Of a DNA stretch of 26,689 nt, positions 18,601 to 25,069 are shown piece by piece. Every line of letters starts with the position of its first letter. The first letter of the stretch is position 1. Origin of the DNA: JAITWT01 sp964439605 (GTDB lineage Bacteria > Pseudomonadota > Gammaproteobacteria > Burkholderiales > Burkholderiaceae_C); contig CAYTPC010000020.1 in NCBI GenBank assembly GCA_964439605.1, positions 1 through 26,689 on the forward strand. Reading direction: 5' to 3'. The notes under the pieces are model-generated. The model ran no database searches. It saw only the letters and a program-made list of their open reading frames with translations, and was not told where the DNA came from. A program made the translations under genes and the position numbers.

Positions 18601-19577
18601 GCCTGTGGGGTCACCATGCGCCATGAAACCAGGTTGTCCAGCGCCGTGCCCCACAGCACCGCTTTTTTGCCGCCCGCGTTCATCGCGATGTTGCCGCCGA
18701 TGCACGAGGCCTCGGCCGAAGTCGGATCAACCGCGAAGACGTAGCCTGCGCGTTCGGCCGCGTCGGCCACACGCTGCGTGACGACGCCGGCCTCGGTCCG
18801 GATCGTCGGCACCTCGCCCTCGACACCCGGCAGCGCGATGCGCTCAACCTCGGTCATCGCCAGGAGCTTTTCGGTATTGATGACCGCGCTTTTCCAGGTC
18901 AGCGGAATCGCGCCGCCGGTGTAGCCGGTGCCGCCTCCGCGCGCAATGATCGTCAGGCCCAGTTCGATGCACCCGGCCACCAGGCCGGCCATTTCGGCTT
19001 CGGTGTCGGGTGTGAGCACGACGAATGGATATTCAACGCGCCAGTCGGTCGCATCCGTCACGTGCGATACGCGCGACATGCCATCGAACTTGATGTTGTC
19101 CTTGGCCGTGAGCCGGCCCAGCGTGCGCACCACCTGGCGGCGCAGGGCGGCGACTTGGTCGAACATGGCGTCGAAAGCGGCGATGGCCTGCGTGGCCAGG
19201 ACGCACAGTTCGCCCACAAGTGCATCGCGCTGGGCATCGTCCTGCGGCGTGCGGCGCTTGTGCACCTCGGCCAGGCGGTGATTGAGCGCCTCCACCAGCG
19301 AAGCGCGGCGGCGCGGATTGTCCAGCAGATCGTCGGCCAGGTAAGGATTGCGGCGAACCACCCAAATGTCGCCGAGCACTTCGTAGAGCATTCGCGCCGA
19401 CCGGCCGGTGCGCCGCTCATCACGGAGCGACTCAAGCAATTCCCAGCCGCGCGCGCCGAGCAGGCGGATGACGATTTCGCGGTCGGAAAAGCTGGTGTAG
19501 TTGTACGGAATCTCGCGTAACCGCGCAGGTTCATCGGCCTGCGGCGACAGCGCGGTCAGCGTAGTCGGAGCATTCAT
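15684..19577 (-). CDS. DUF3683-type FAD-linked oxidoreductase with Fe-S and CCG domains
   Basis: This 1297-residue protein joins parts that are often separate subunits. An N-terminal DUF3683-like region (REIPYNYTSFSDREIVIRLLG) leads into an FAD-binding type 4 domain with ARGGGTGYTGGAIPLTW (R213 onward) and a C-terminal FAD-oxidase domain containing HMHAGDGNVHTNIPVN and SGEHGIGITKFEFL. Next come two 4Fe-4S motifs, C826-x2-C829-x2-C832-x3-C836 and C888-x2-C891-x2-C894-x3-C898-P. Two CCG (heterodisulfide-reductase-like) repeats follow, with CCG at 1071-1073 and 1191-1193. The layout resembles glycolate oxidase GlcD plus GlcF fused, and D-lactate/D-2-hydroxyglutarate dehydrogenases such as YdiJ. 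I infer a cytoplasmic-face D-2-hydroxyacid dehydrogenase feeding electrons to the quinone pool; the substrate is unknown. All motifs look intact. The gene overlaps the downstream HIT gene by 4 bases. Confidence 0.9.
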   Translation of the reverse strand: MNAPTTLTALSPQADEPARLREIPYNYTSFSDREIVIRLLGARGWELLESLRDERRTGRSARMLYEVLGDIWVVRRNPYLADDLLDNPRRRASLVEALNHRLAEVHKRRTPQDDAQRDALVGELCVLATQAIAAFDAMFDQVAALRRQVVRTLGRLTAKDNIKFDGMSRVSHVTDATDWRVEYPFVVLTPDTEAEMAGLVAGCIELGLTIIARGGGTGYTGGAIPLTWKSAVINTEKLLAMTEVERIALPGVEGEVPTIRTEAGVVTQRVADAAERAGYVFAVDPTSAEASCIGGNIAMNAGGKKAVLWGTALDNLVSWRMVTPQAEWLEVVRIGHNLGKIHDVDNATFELTYFSADAKTKLRSERLEIPGRTFRKEGLGKDVTDKFLSGLPGVQKEGCDGIITSCRWVVHRMPAHTRAVCLEFFGHAKNAVPSIVEIKDFMFAEQKRSGVVLAGLEHLDDRYLKAVGYATKSKQHGGLPKMVLFGDIAGDDEDAVARVTSEVIRIANSRSGEGFVAVSPEARKKFWLDRKRTAAISRHTNAFKINEDVVIPLPRMAEYTDGIERINIELSLRNKLALCDALETFLARGNLPLEPGSEASDLPSPELLEERVMQAIALVREVRTLWAGWLRDIDALFSRLQDHSLRASWKTQLRAQLHDIFTGAAFAPVLAECDAIHQRVLKGRVWVALHMHAGDGNVHTNIPVNSDNYEMLQTAHAAVAHIMVLARSLGGVISGEHGIGITKFEFLDDEELAPFAEYKRRIDPEGRFNKGKLLRDATHLASDDGGRALHSNLADAYTPSFSLMGYESLIMQQSDIGAIADSMKNCLRCGKCKPVCTTHVPRANLLYSPRNKILATSLLVEAFLYEEQTRRGISIKHWEEFEDVAGHCAVCHRCLSPCPVKIDFGDVSMNMRNLLRKMGQQRFSPGKAAAMFFLNATDPSVIGIARTAMTGIGFKAQRMAAGALRAAGRRQAERPPATVGRAPVTEQVIHFVNKKMPSGLPTKTARALLDIENREYVPVIRDPQGTRPDSEAVFYFPGCGSERLYSQVSLATQAMLWHAGVQTVLPPGYMCCGYPQRGNGQFDVAEKMITGNRVLFHRIANTLNYLDIKTVVVSCGTCRDQIAQYRFEDIFPGSRIIDIHEYLLEKNITLPPQAQGAYLYHEPCHNPIKLPGSTQVVKALMGRHVVQSERCCGESGTLGVARPDVATQVRFRKEAEIRAGEAALRESGAVGMKDDIKILTTCPSCLQGLWRYQEDLQTGLLQADYVVIEMARHILGEHWMRDYVQKANAGGIERVLV

Positions 19578-19628
19578 CGGGGGGTGGGCTTTGTGCGGGT
19601 GTGCGATCCGCGAGCTGAAAGGAGCCCG

Positions 19629-19657
19629 ATTTTAGAGTCTGTCCGCGATCTGTTCAG
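19629..19657 (-). promoter_or_regulatory. Candidate sigma-70 promoter for the oxidoreductase-HIT operon
   Basis: On the minus strand, CTGAAC (plus 19652-19657) and TAAAAT (plus 19629-19634) are separated by exactly 17 bases. The -10 matches five of six consensus positions but the -35 only three of six. It lies about 52 bases upstream of the oxidoreductase start. The start codon itself has no clear ribosome-binding site. Confidence 0.35.
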
Positions 19658-19845
19658 GGCCGCGTGGCTATCTTTTCGGGATCGGCCGCAAGGCGCAACC
19701 CGCGGCCATGGCCGCGTGACGGCAAGAATTTGCAATGACGGCAACGATGCGAGAAAGGTCTCAAACCGGGATGGGGTCCACCCGCCACCTTGCCTGGAGC
19801 CAGCCACTCGCCATGCGGAACAAGGCCCTGGATTTCGTGCAAAAA

Positions 19846-19880
19846 CCGGGCCCTGCCGGCAGCATTCCAACCTTCGGCAC
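19846..19880 (+). other. Weak tRNA-Leu-like 3' fragment
   Basis: The end of this stretch, CTTCGGCAC at 19872-19880, matches the acceptor end of tRNA-Leu (which ends CTTCGGCACCA), and GCCGG at 19855-19859 followed by a 7-base loop and CCAAC at 19867-19871 sits where a T-arm would be. Only three of five T-stem pairs form, the loop lacks the TTC consensus, and no 5' acceptor half, D-arm or anticodon arm can be found at the right distance. It is not a functional tRNA gene and may be a chance match or relic. Confidence 0.2.
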
Positions 19881-19915
19881 GGGGCCGAATTCAGAAGCCT
19901 GGAAGCAAGCCGGTG

Positions 19916-20284
19916 TCAGCGGTCGTCGCGATGGCGTGCGGCCAGCACGATGAGGGCCGTGAGCGCGGCGCCGGTCGCGGCGGCGTACAGCACCGAGCGC
20001 AGCGGCTGATCGGCGATGTAGCGGCTGGTCCGCTCGGTGGCTTGCTCGAGTTTGCGCTGGGCGCGGGCGCTGGCCTCCGAGGCCGAACGCAGGCCGCGCT
20101 GTACGGCCTCTTGCATGCGTGCGGCGATTTGCTCCATCGTCGGTTCCGCGTCGTGTTGCAGATCGCGCATTCTCTCGCCGGCTGCATCAACCGCGTTCTG
20201 CGCGTAGGTTCGGGGCGCTTCGGCTGCATCGGCGGCAGCTTGGCGGTTTTCTTCCGTCGGTTGGGTGATGGATTCCATGGTCAT
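19916..20284 (-). CDS. DUF883 (ElaB/YqjD-like) C-tail membrane-anchored protein
   Basis: The 122-residue product has the YqjD/ElaB/DUF883 layout: a charged, helical, Ala/Glu/Arg-rich N-terminal region (residues about 10-85, probable coiled coil), the conserved turn RYIADQPLRSVLYAAATGAALTALIVLAARHR with a single membrane segment near the end, and a basic tail (HRDDR). In E. coli, relatives are stationary-phase inner-membrane proteins that bind ribosomes through the N-terminal part. The ATG at 20284 is preceded by AGGAAGGA at 11 bases; an ATG two codons later is a less likely start. It is transcribed away from the moeB-like gene's 3' end with 153 bases between, so it probably has its own promoter. 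Confidence 0.85.
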   Translation of the reverse strand: MTMESITQPTEENRQAAADAAEAPRTYAQNAVDAAGERMRDLQHDAEPTMEQIAARMQEAVQRGLRSASEASARAQRKLEQATERTSRYIADQPLRSVLYAAATGAALTALIVLAARHRDDR

Positions 20285-20394
20285 GTCCGGTTCATTCCTT
20301 CCTGAGTGATGATCTGGCGTGCGTTTGTTTTTCCGCGTGTTTTCCCGCTTCCTCCATCCTAGTCTAGTGTTTCACATTGTGCCGCACGCCAGTG

Positions 20395-20408
20395 TGTCAA
20401 AAATGACA
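20395..20408. promoter_or_regulatory. Inverted repeat TGTCA-N4-TGACA overlapping a perfect -35-like box
   Basis: TGTCA (20395-20399) and TGACA (20404-20408) form a perfect inverted repeat around AAAA. On the minus strand the left arm is part of TTGACA (plus 20395-20400), an exact -35 consensus pointing at the DUF883 gene, although no good -10 lies at 16-18 bases. It could be an operator overlapping a promoter, but the assignment is tentative. Confidence 0.3.
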
Positions 20409-20437
20409 AATCGGATTTTCGCAGTAGAGCCGGTTGG

Positions 20438-21196
20438 CTATTCGTTCGGGCGGTGGCCGCAGACGGAACAGTGCGGATCGCGCGCCACGCGCAAGGTTTC
20501 GAAGCTGCTGCCACGGCCGTCGAACATGAGCAACCGGCCGGCCAGCGAAGTACCAACGCCGGCCAGCAGCTTGAGCGCCTCGCTGGCCTGGAGTGTTCCG
20601 ATGGTGCCGACCACCGGCGCGAATACGCCCAGCACCGCACAGCGCGTTTCCTCGAATTCGGCGTTGGCCGGAAACAGGCAGGCATAACAGGGCGATGTGC
20701 CGTCGCGCGTGTCGTAAACGCTGAGCTGGCCGTCAAAGCGGATCGCCGCGCCGGCAACGAGCGGCCGCGCGCGGGTGACGCAGGCGCGATTGACTGCGTG
20801 GCGTGTCGCGAAGTTGTCGGAGCAGTCGATCACCACGTCGGCCGTGCCGGCCAGTTGGTCCAGCAGGGCATCGTCAGCGCGCTGCGCGATCGTTTCGATG
20901 CGGACACGGGGATTGATCGCCTGCATGGCCTGCCGTGCGGATTCGACCTTGGTTTTTCCCACGCGCGCAGTGGTATGCGCGATCTGGCGCTGGAGGTTGG
21001 TGAGGTCGACGACGTCATGATCGACCAGCGTGATGCGGCCGACACCCGCGCCGGCCAGATACAGCGCCACCGGTGAACCGAGCCCGCCGGCGCCGATGAT
21101 CAGTGCGTGTGCCTGGGCGATGCGCGCCTGGCCATCGATGCCGAATTCCTCAAGCAGAATGTGGCGCGAATAACGCAGCAGTTCGTCGTCGTCCAT
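20438..21196 (-). CDS. moeB: MoeB/ThiF/HesA-type sulfur-carrier adenylyltransferase
   Basis: This E1-like enzyme adenylates the C-terminal glycine of a small sulfur-carrier protein (MoaD or ThiS) in molybdopterin or thiamine synthesis. The 252-residue product has the family start MDDDELLRYSRHILL, the nucleotide loop GAGGLGSP (residues 35-42), VDHDVVDLTNLQRQ, IDCSDNF (124-129), a conserved Cys186 in TRCAVLG, and two zinc-ligand pairs, C170-x2-C173 and C243-x2-C246. There is no C-terminal rhodanese domain. I chose the ATG at 21196, where the family begins; a TTG 45 bases upstream extends the frame. MoeB and ThiF cannot be told apart surely from sequence, so the symbol is provisional. No moa or thi gene lies nearby. 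Confidence 0.88.
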   Translation of the reverse strand: MDDDELLRYSRHILLEEFGIDGQARIAQAHALIIGAGGLGSPVALYLAGAGVGRITLVDHDVVDLTNLQRQIAHTTARVGKTKVESARQAMQAINPRVRIETIAQRADDALLDQLAGTADVVIDCSDNFATRHAVNRACVTRARPLVAGAAIRFDGQLSVYDTRDGTSPCYACLFPANAEFEETRCAVLGVFAPVVGTIGTLQASEALKLLAGVGTSLAGRLLMFDGRGSSFETLRVARDPHCSVCGHRPNE

Positions 21197-21268
21197 GCGC
21201 GGCTCAGGTTCAAAAGGAACGCAGACGAAGGCAGCACCCAAGTGGTGCGGCCCATTCCCGTCGTGCGT

Positions 21269-22714
21269 TCAGTTTTCCTTGTTCTCTTCCTTGCGCTGTT
21301 CGACGATCTGCGTTTTGCTCACGAGTACCGGCTGGCCCTTGAGTTGATGCAGTGCCTGAATGAGCGGGAAGTCGTCCTTGGCGCCGAATTCGGGCACCTT
21401 GTTGCGTTCCTGCGCGGGCTTGAGCGACTCTGCTTCAAGGCGTTTGCGCGCTTCCTCGCGTGCTTTTTCGCGTGCCGCGCTCTTGTCTTCGACGCCCTGG
21501 CCGCTGACCAGATGCTTGTCGAGGTCGGCCTCGCGCATACGCAGGATCGCGTAGGGGCTGCCCTCGGGCGTGTCGTCGACCAGCACGTTGGGCACGATGC
21601 CGCGCGCTTGGATCGAGGTTCCGTTGGGCGTGTAGTAGCGCGCGGTGGTGATCTTCAGGCCGGTGTCGGGGCCGAGCGGGCGCACCGTCTGCACCGAGCC
21701 CTTGCCGAAGGTTTGGCTGCCCATGATGGTGGCGCGCTTGTGATCCTGCAGCGCGCCGGCAACGATTTCGCTGGCCGAGGCCGAACCTTCGTTGACCAGC
21801 ACCGCCAGCGGCACTGTCTTGATCGCGTCCGGCAGGTTGCGTAAGGGATCGCCACCGCCGCGGCGCCGGTAGAACTCGGGTGCGGCTTTGTAGACCGATT
21901 GGCTTTCGGGCAGTTGTCCATTGGTGGACACCACCGTTACGTTTTCGGGCAGGAAAGCCGCTGAAATCGCGATGGCCGCATCGAGCAAACCGCCCGGATC
22001 GTTGCGCAGATCGAGCACGAGTCCCTTCAGGTTGGGGTCCGCCTTATAGAGCTCTTCGACCTTCTTGACGAAGTCGTCAACCGTGCGTTCCTGAAACTGC
22101 GAGATGCGGATCCAGCCGTAACCGGGCTCGACGATCTTGCTGCGCACCGATTGCGAGCGGATTTCTTCCCGGATGATCGTGACCGGGAAGGAACGGTTCT
22201 CGTCCTTGCGCAAGATGGTGAGCACGACCTTGGTATTGGCCTGGCCGCGCATGCGTTTGATGGCCTCGTCGAGCTTCATGCCGCGGACGGCGGCATCGTC
22301 GATCTTGGTGATCAGGTCGTTGGGCTTGAGGCCGGCACGAAAGGCCGGCGAGCCTTCGATCGGCGAAACGACCTTGACCAGGCCGTCTTCTTGCGAGACT
22401 TCGATGCCTACGCCGACGAAGCGGCCGCTGGTGCTTTCCTTGAATTCCTTGAATGTCTTCTTGTCGAAGTATTGCGAATGAGGGTCGAGCCCGGAGACCA
22501 TCCCTGAGATGGCGTCGGAGATCAGCTTTTTCTCGTCGACCGGCTCGACGTAGTCGGTCTTGACCATGCCGAATACCGCGGCGAGCTGCTGCAGCTCTTC
22601 AAGCGGTAAGGGCGCCAGCGTTCCGCGCGCCACCGTTTGCAGCGAGACGGTGGTCAGCGTTCCAGCGACGACGCCGACGGCAATCCAACCGGTAATCTTG
22701 AGTTTCTGGCCCAT
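21269..22714 (-). CDS. ctpA: S41 family C-terminal processing peptidase (CtpA/Prc-like)
   Basis: CtpA-type proteases use a Ser-Lys dyad and a PDZ domain to cleave envelope proteins from their C-termini, and act in the periplasm. The 481-residue protein has an N-terminal signal/anchor segment (ITGWIAVGVVAGTLTTVSL), LDPHSQYFDKKTFKEF, a PDZ domain at about residues 95-170 (GVGIEVSQEDGLVKVVSPIEG, GLKPNDLITKIDD) and the protease core with LVLDLRNDPGGLLDAA. Catalytic Ser311 lies in NEGSASASE and Lys338 in TFGKGSVQT. The C-terminus is charged and helical. It starts at ATG 22714 with GAAG upstream, and lies between gpmA and the moeB-like gene on the same strand, a neighbourhood I recall from Burkholderia-type genomes. 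Preceded by an AT-rich 200-base gap that likely holds its promoter. Confidence 0.95.
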   Translation of the reverse strand: MGQKLKITGWIAVGVVAGTLTTVSLQTVARGTLAPLPLEELQQLAAVFGMVKTDYVEPVDEKKLISDAISGMVSGLDPHSQYFDKKTFKEFKESTSGRFVGVGIEVSQEDGLVKVVSPIEGSPAFRAGLKPNDLITKIDDAAVRGMKLDEAIKRMRGQANTKVVLTILRKDENRSFPVTIIREEIRSQSVRSKIVEPGYGWIRISQFQERTVDDFVKKVEELYKADPNLKGLVLDLRNDPGGLLDAAIAISAAFLPENVTVVSTNGQLPESQSVYKAAPEFYRRRGGGDPLRNLPDAIKTVPLAVLVNEGSASASEIVAGALQDHKRATIMGSQTFGKGSVQTVRPLGPDTGLKITTARYYTPNGTSIQARGIVPNVLVDDTPEGSPYAILRMREADLDKHLVSGQGVEDKSAAREKAREEARKRLEAESLKPAQERNKVPEFGAKDDFPLIQALHQLKGQPVLVSKTQIVEQRKEENKEN

Positions 22715-22874
22715 GGCGATGTACTTCTATGGCAAGCGGATCAAATCAAGGCAAACGGAATCAGTTTTTGCGGATTGGCGCGTTCCCGCTCCCAATCGAA
22801 ATGGAGATGGGGATGCGGCAACCGCGTGTAACTTGTTCAATATTTCCTCAATATACATAAATTGTGAATATTTG

Positions 22875-22919
22875 CCTGATCGTGATTCCAATTTGGAATA
22901 TTTGGCGTGTGTGATCAGG
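22875..22919. repeat. Nested inverted repeats in the gpmA-ctpA gap
   Basis: An outer pair, CCTGATC (22875-22881) and GATCAGG (22913-22919), encloses a perfect inner palindrome ATTCCAATTTGGAAT (22885-22899). The outer right arm includes the gpmA stop codon. The surrounding 22830-22910 is AT-rich. No U-tract follows, so a standard terminator is unlikely; an operator for ctpA or a binding site is possible. Confidence 0.6.
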
Positions 22920-23658
22920 TCTTTCCTTGAGAGGCAACGGCCGCTGCGGCTTTGGCCGCCGCTTCGGCGTCGCCTAGATAGTAGTGGCGCAGCGGCTTGA
23001 GTTCGTCGTCGAGCTCGTAGACCAGCGGGATGCCGTTCGGGATGTTCAAACCGACGATGTCGTTGTCGGAGATGCCGTCGAGGTATTTGACCAGCGCGCG
23101 GATCGAGTTACCGTGGGCGGCTACCAGCAGCCGGCGGCCGGCACGGATGGACGGCGCCATCGATTCGTTCCAGAAAGGCAGCACGCGCGCGACCGTGTCC
23201 TTGAGGCACTCGGTCAGCGGCACCTGCTCTGGATTGAGTTTGGCGTAGCGCAAGTCGCGGCGTTCGCAGCGGGGATCAGCCGGATCGAGCGCCGGAGGCG
23301 GCACGTTGTAGCTGCGGCGCCAGACCAACACTTGTTGCTCGCCGTATTGCCTGGCCATGTCGGACTTGTTCAGTCCCTGCAGCGCGCCATAGTGGCGCTC
23401 GTTCAGGCGCCAGGAGTGCACCACCGGCAGCCAGGTGCGGTCGAGTTCGTCGAGCACGTGCCATAGCGTGCGTGTGGCGCGCTTGAGCACACTGGTGTAG
23501 GCCACGTCAAAATCGTAGCCTTCGGCCTTGAGCAGGCGCCCGGCCTGCAGGGCCTGTTCGATTCCGGTCGTGGTGAGGTCAACGTCGGTCCACCCCGTGA
23601 AACGGTTTTCCAGGTTCCAGGTCGATTCACCGTGACGGATGAGAACCAGCTTGTACAT
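22915..23658 (-). CDS. gpmA: 2,3-bisphosphoglycerate-dependent phosphoglycerate mutase
   Basis: GpmA interconverts 3- and 2-phosphoglycerate in glycolysis and gluconeogenesis through a phosphohistidine. The 247-residue protein has the RHG signature at residues 8-10 (LVLIRHGESTWNLENRFTGW), DVDLTTTGIEQA, VLKRATRTLWHVL, the catalytic NERHYGALQGLNKSD and the second histidine in VAAHGNSIRALVKYL. Length matches the dPGM family. An Ala-rich C-terminal tail (AEAAAKAAAAVASQ) is unremarkable. It is divergent from the rhodanese gene; the 85-base gap should hold both promoters. On the minus strand CTCAAA and TAAAAT with 16-base spacing (plus 23704-23731) form a weak candidate. Confidence 0.97.
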   Translation of the reverse strand: MYKLVLIRHGESTWNLENRFTGWTDVDLTTTGIEQALQAGRLLKAEGYDFDVAYTSVLKRATRTLWHVLDELDRTWLPVVHSWRLNERHYGALQGLNKSDMARQYGEQQVLVWRRSYNVPPPALDPADPRCERRDLRYAKLNPEQVPLTECLKDTVARVLPFWNESMAPSIRAGRRLLVAAHGNSIRALVKYLDGISDNDIVGLNIPNGIPLVYELDDELKPLRHYYLGDAEAAAKAAAAVASQGKT

Positions 23659-23743
23659 GTCAGAAGGCCTTTGCCTGTGGCAGGCGGTGTTGTCAAACCC
23701 ATCATTTTAGAATCTCTATTTACCTTTTGAGAAACGGAAGAAC
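23659..23743. promoter_or_regulatory. Divergent gpmA / rhodanese-grxC-secB-gpsA control region
   Basis: The 85 bases between the divergent starts contain an AT-rich core (about 23700-23730). A minus-strand TAAAAT (plus 23704-23709) with CTCAAA 16 bases upstream is a weak promoter for gpmA. TAGAAT at 23708-23713 could be a plus-strand -10 for the rhodanese operon but lacks a -35 at the right distance. GGAAG at 23735-23739 is the ribosome-binding site of the rhodanese gene. Confidence 0.35.
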
Positions 23744-24151
23744 GTGAAATTCATCATTGATAACTGGTTGCTGCTGCTGATCGCGGTCAGTTCGGGCGCC
23801 ATGCTGTTCTGGTCCACGCTGCGCGGCGGGGGCATCGGCAAGCTTTCGGTGCAGGGCGCCGTGCAGCTCATCAATCGTGAACGGGCGGTGGTGGTGGACG
23901 TGCGGGAGCCCGCGGAATTCGCCGCCGGGCACGTCGGCGGCTCACGCAACGTTCCATTGGGCCAGCTCGAACAGAAGCTCGCCGGCGCGGTCAAGAACAA
24001 GACGGTGCCGCTTCTGCTGGTCTGCGCCACCGGACTGCGCGCGCAACGCGCAGTCGCGGTTGCCAGGAAACTGGGCTACGAAAAAGCCCAGGTGGTGGCC
24101 GGCGGCCTGAAGTCTTGGCGGGATGCCAACCTGCCAGTGGAAAAAAATTGA
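23744..24151 (+). CDS. Membrane-anchored rhodanese-like protein (YibN-like)
   Basis: The 135-residue product has one N-terminal membrane segment (residues 7-26, WLLLLIAVSSGAMLFW) and a cytosolic rhodanese domain with VVDVREPAEFAAGHVGGSRNVPL. The active-site loop is C94-A-T-G-L-R99-A, which keeps the catalytic cysteine and arginine, so sulfur transfer is plausible; the acceptor is unknown. It heads an operon with grxC, secB and gpsA, the same order as yibN-grxC-secB-gpsA in E. coli, which supports orthology with YibN. Translation starts at GTG 23744 with GGAAG a few bases upstream. Confidence 0.9.
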   Translation: MKFIIDNWLLLLIAVSSGAMLFWSTLRGGGIGKLSVQGAVQLINRERAVVVDVREPAEFAAGHVGGSRNVPLGQLEQKLAGAVKNKTVPLLLVCATGLRAQRAVAVARKLGYEKAQVVAGGLKSWRDANLPVEKN

Positions 24152-24186
24152 AACAAATGTTGAATATGGAAGGATCGCAACGTCCC

Positions 24187-24447
24187 ATGTCTCCCGTCAA
24201 GATGTACACGACCGCCGTCTGCCCCTATTGCTCGCGCGCGAAGCAGTTCCTGCGTGCCAAGGGCGTCGAGCAAATCGAAGAAATCCGCGTCGATACCGAT
24301 CCCCAGGCGCGCGCCGAAATGATCGAGCGCACACAGCGGCGAACCGTGCCGCAGATCTTCATCGGCGACACCCACGTGGGCGGCTGCGACGACCTGATCG
24401 CCCTTGACGGGCGCGGCGGCCTGATGCCGCTGTTGCAAGGCGGCTGA
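24187..24447 (+). CDS. grxC: Glutaredoxin 3
   Basis: GrxC reduces protein disulfides and glutathione mixed disulfides with glutathione as electron source. The 86-residue product has the dithiol site C12-P-Y-C15 (MYTTAVCPYCSRAK), the cis-proline motif RTVPQIFIG and the glutathione-binding GGCDDLIALD. Length and sequence fit GrxC. I chose the ATG at 24187, where the family begins (MSPVKMYT); in-frame ATGs at 24157 and 24166 lie upstream, and an AAGGA at 24170-24174 is 12 bases from the chosen start, rather far. It follows the rhodanese gene by 35 bases and precedes secB. Confidence 0.95.
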   Translation: MSPVKMYTTAVCPYCSRAKQFLRAKGVEQIEEIRVDTDPQARAEMIERTQRRTVPQIFIGDTHVGGCDDLIALDGRGGLMPLLQGG

Positions 24448-24559
24448 TCGACCGTTCGCGGGCGGTGATAATCTCGCCCGAGTCCTTCCGAACTTGCTGC
24501 GGGAATGTGTTTTCCCAGTGGGTCTCATTTTGCTTGTTTTGACTTAAGAAAGAAAAGCC

Positions 24560-25021
24560 ATGGCCGACACTCAAACCCCCGTGTTCAACATCCAGCGCGT
24601 CTACCTCAAGGACCTTTCGCTCGAACAGCCCAATTCGCCGGCCATCCTGCGCGAACAGGAACAGCCCAGCGTCGAAATTCAGCTCGCCCTGGATGCCAAG
24701 CCTGTGGACGATGGCATCTACGAAGTGACGGTCGCTGCGACGGTGCAAACCAAAATCAAGGACAAGACCTTGTTCCTGGTCGAGGCCAAGGAAGCCGGCA
24801 TTTTCGAAATCCGCAACCTGCCGGAAGAACAATTGGGGCCGGTGCTTGGCATCCCATGCCCGCAGATCGTTTACCCCTATCTGCGCTGCAACATCGCCGA
24901 CGTGATCCAGCGCGCGGGCTTCCCGCCGGTGCATCTGGCCGAGATCAATTTCCAGGCCATGTACGAGCAGCGGCAGGCCCAGGCCAACAGCCAGGCTGCC
25001 GCCGCGGCTCCGACAGCGTAA
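24560..25021 (+). CDS. secB: Protein-export chaperone SecB
   Basis: SecB is a tetrameric cytosolic chaperone that keeps preproteins unfolded and hands them to SecA. The 153-residue protein starts PVFNIQRVYLKDLSLEQPNSP, has the central strands IYEVTVAATVQTKIKDKTLFLVEAKEAGIF and the conserved GIPCPQIVYPYLRCNIADVIQRAGFPPVHLAEINFQAMY, and ends in a Gln/Ala-rich tail. Length matches E. coli SecB (155). The 112-base gap after grxC is the longest in the operon; it contains an inverted repeat CGGGCG/CGCCCG (24459-24464 and 24475-24480) around GATAAT, which could be an internal promoter or weak terminator. Confidence 0.98.
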   Translation: MADTQTPVFNIQRVYLKDLSLEQPNSPAILREQEQPSVEIQLALDAKPVDDGIYEVTVAATVQTKIKDKTLFLVEAKEAGIFEIRNLPEEQLGPVLGIPCPQIVYPYLRCNIADVIQRAGFPPVHLAEINFQAMYEQRQAQANSQAAAAAPTA

Positions 25022-25069
25022 AAGCAGAGTACAGAAAACCGTGTGATTGGCCGGCCATCGGCCAGACCG

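Larger units (their letters stand above)
19578..19915. other. Intergenic region between the large oxidoreductase and DUF883 genes
   Basis: These 338 bases lie between two minus-strand genes. The part near 19577 should hold the promoter of the oxidoreductase-HIT operon (see the candidate at 19629-19657). The part near 19916 holds a short stretch resembling the 3' end of tRNA-Leu. A plus-strand frame (19584-20009) crosses the gap and runs out of frame into the DUF883 gene; its translation shows no family. I see no terminator with a U-tract downstream of the DUF883 gene. Confidence 0.5.

Noticed and set aside
19584..20009. A 141-residue plus-strand frame in the gap after the oxidoreductase
   Set aside because: It runs out of frame into the DUF883 gene, and its translation is low-complexity and without motifs.
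20370..20400. Sigma-54-like promoter upstream of the DUF883 gene
   Set aside because: A TGG element is present but the required GC of the -12 box (TTGCA) is absent at the correct spacing.
24459..24480. CGGGCG/CGCCCG inverted repeat after grxC as an intrinsic terminator
   Set aside because: The stem is only 6 bp with a 10-base loop and no U-tract follows; secB and gpsA lie downstream in a conserved operon.
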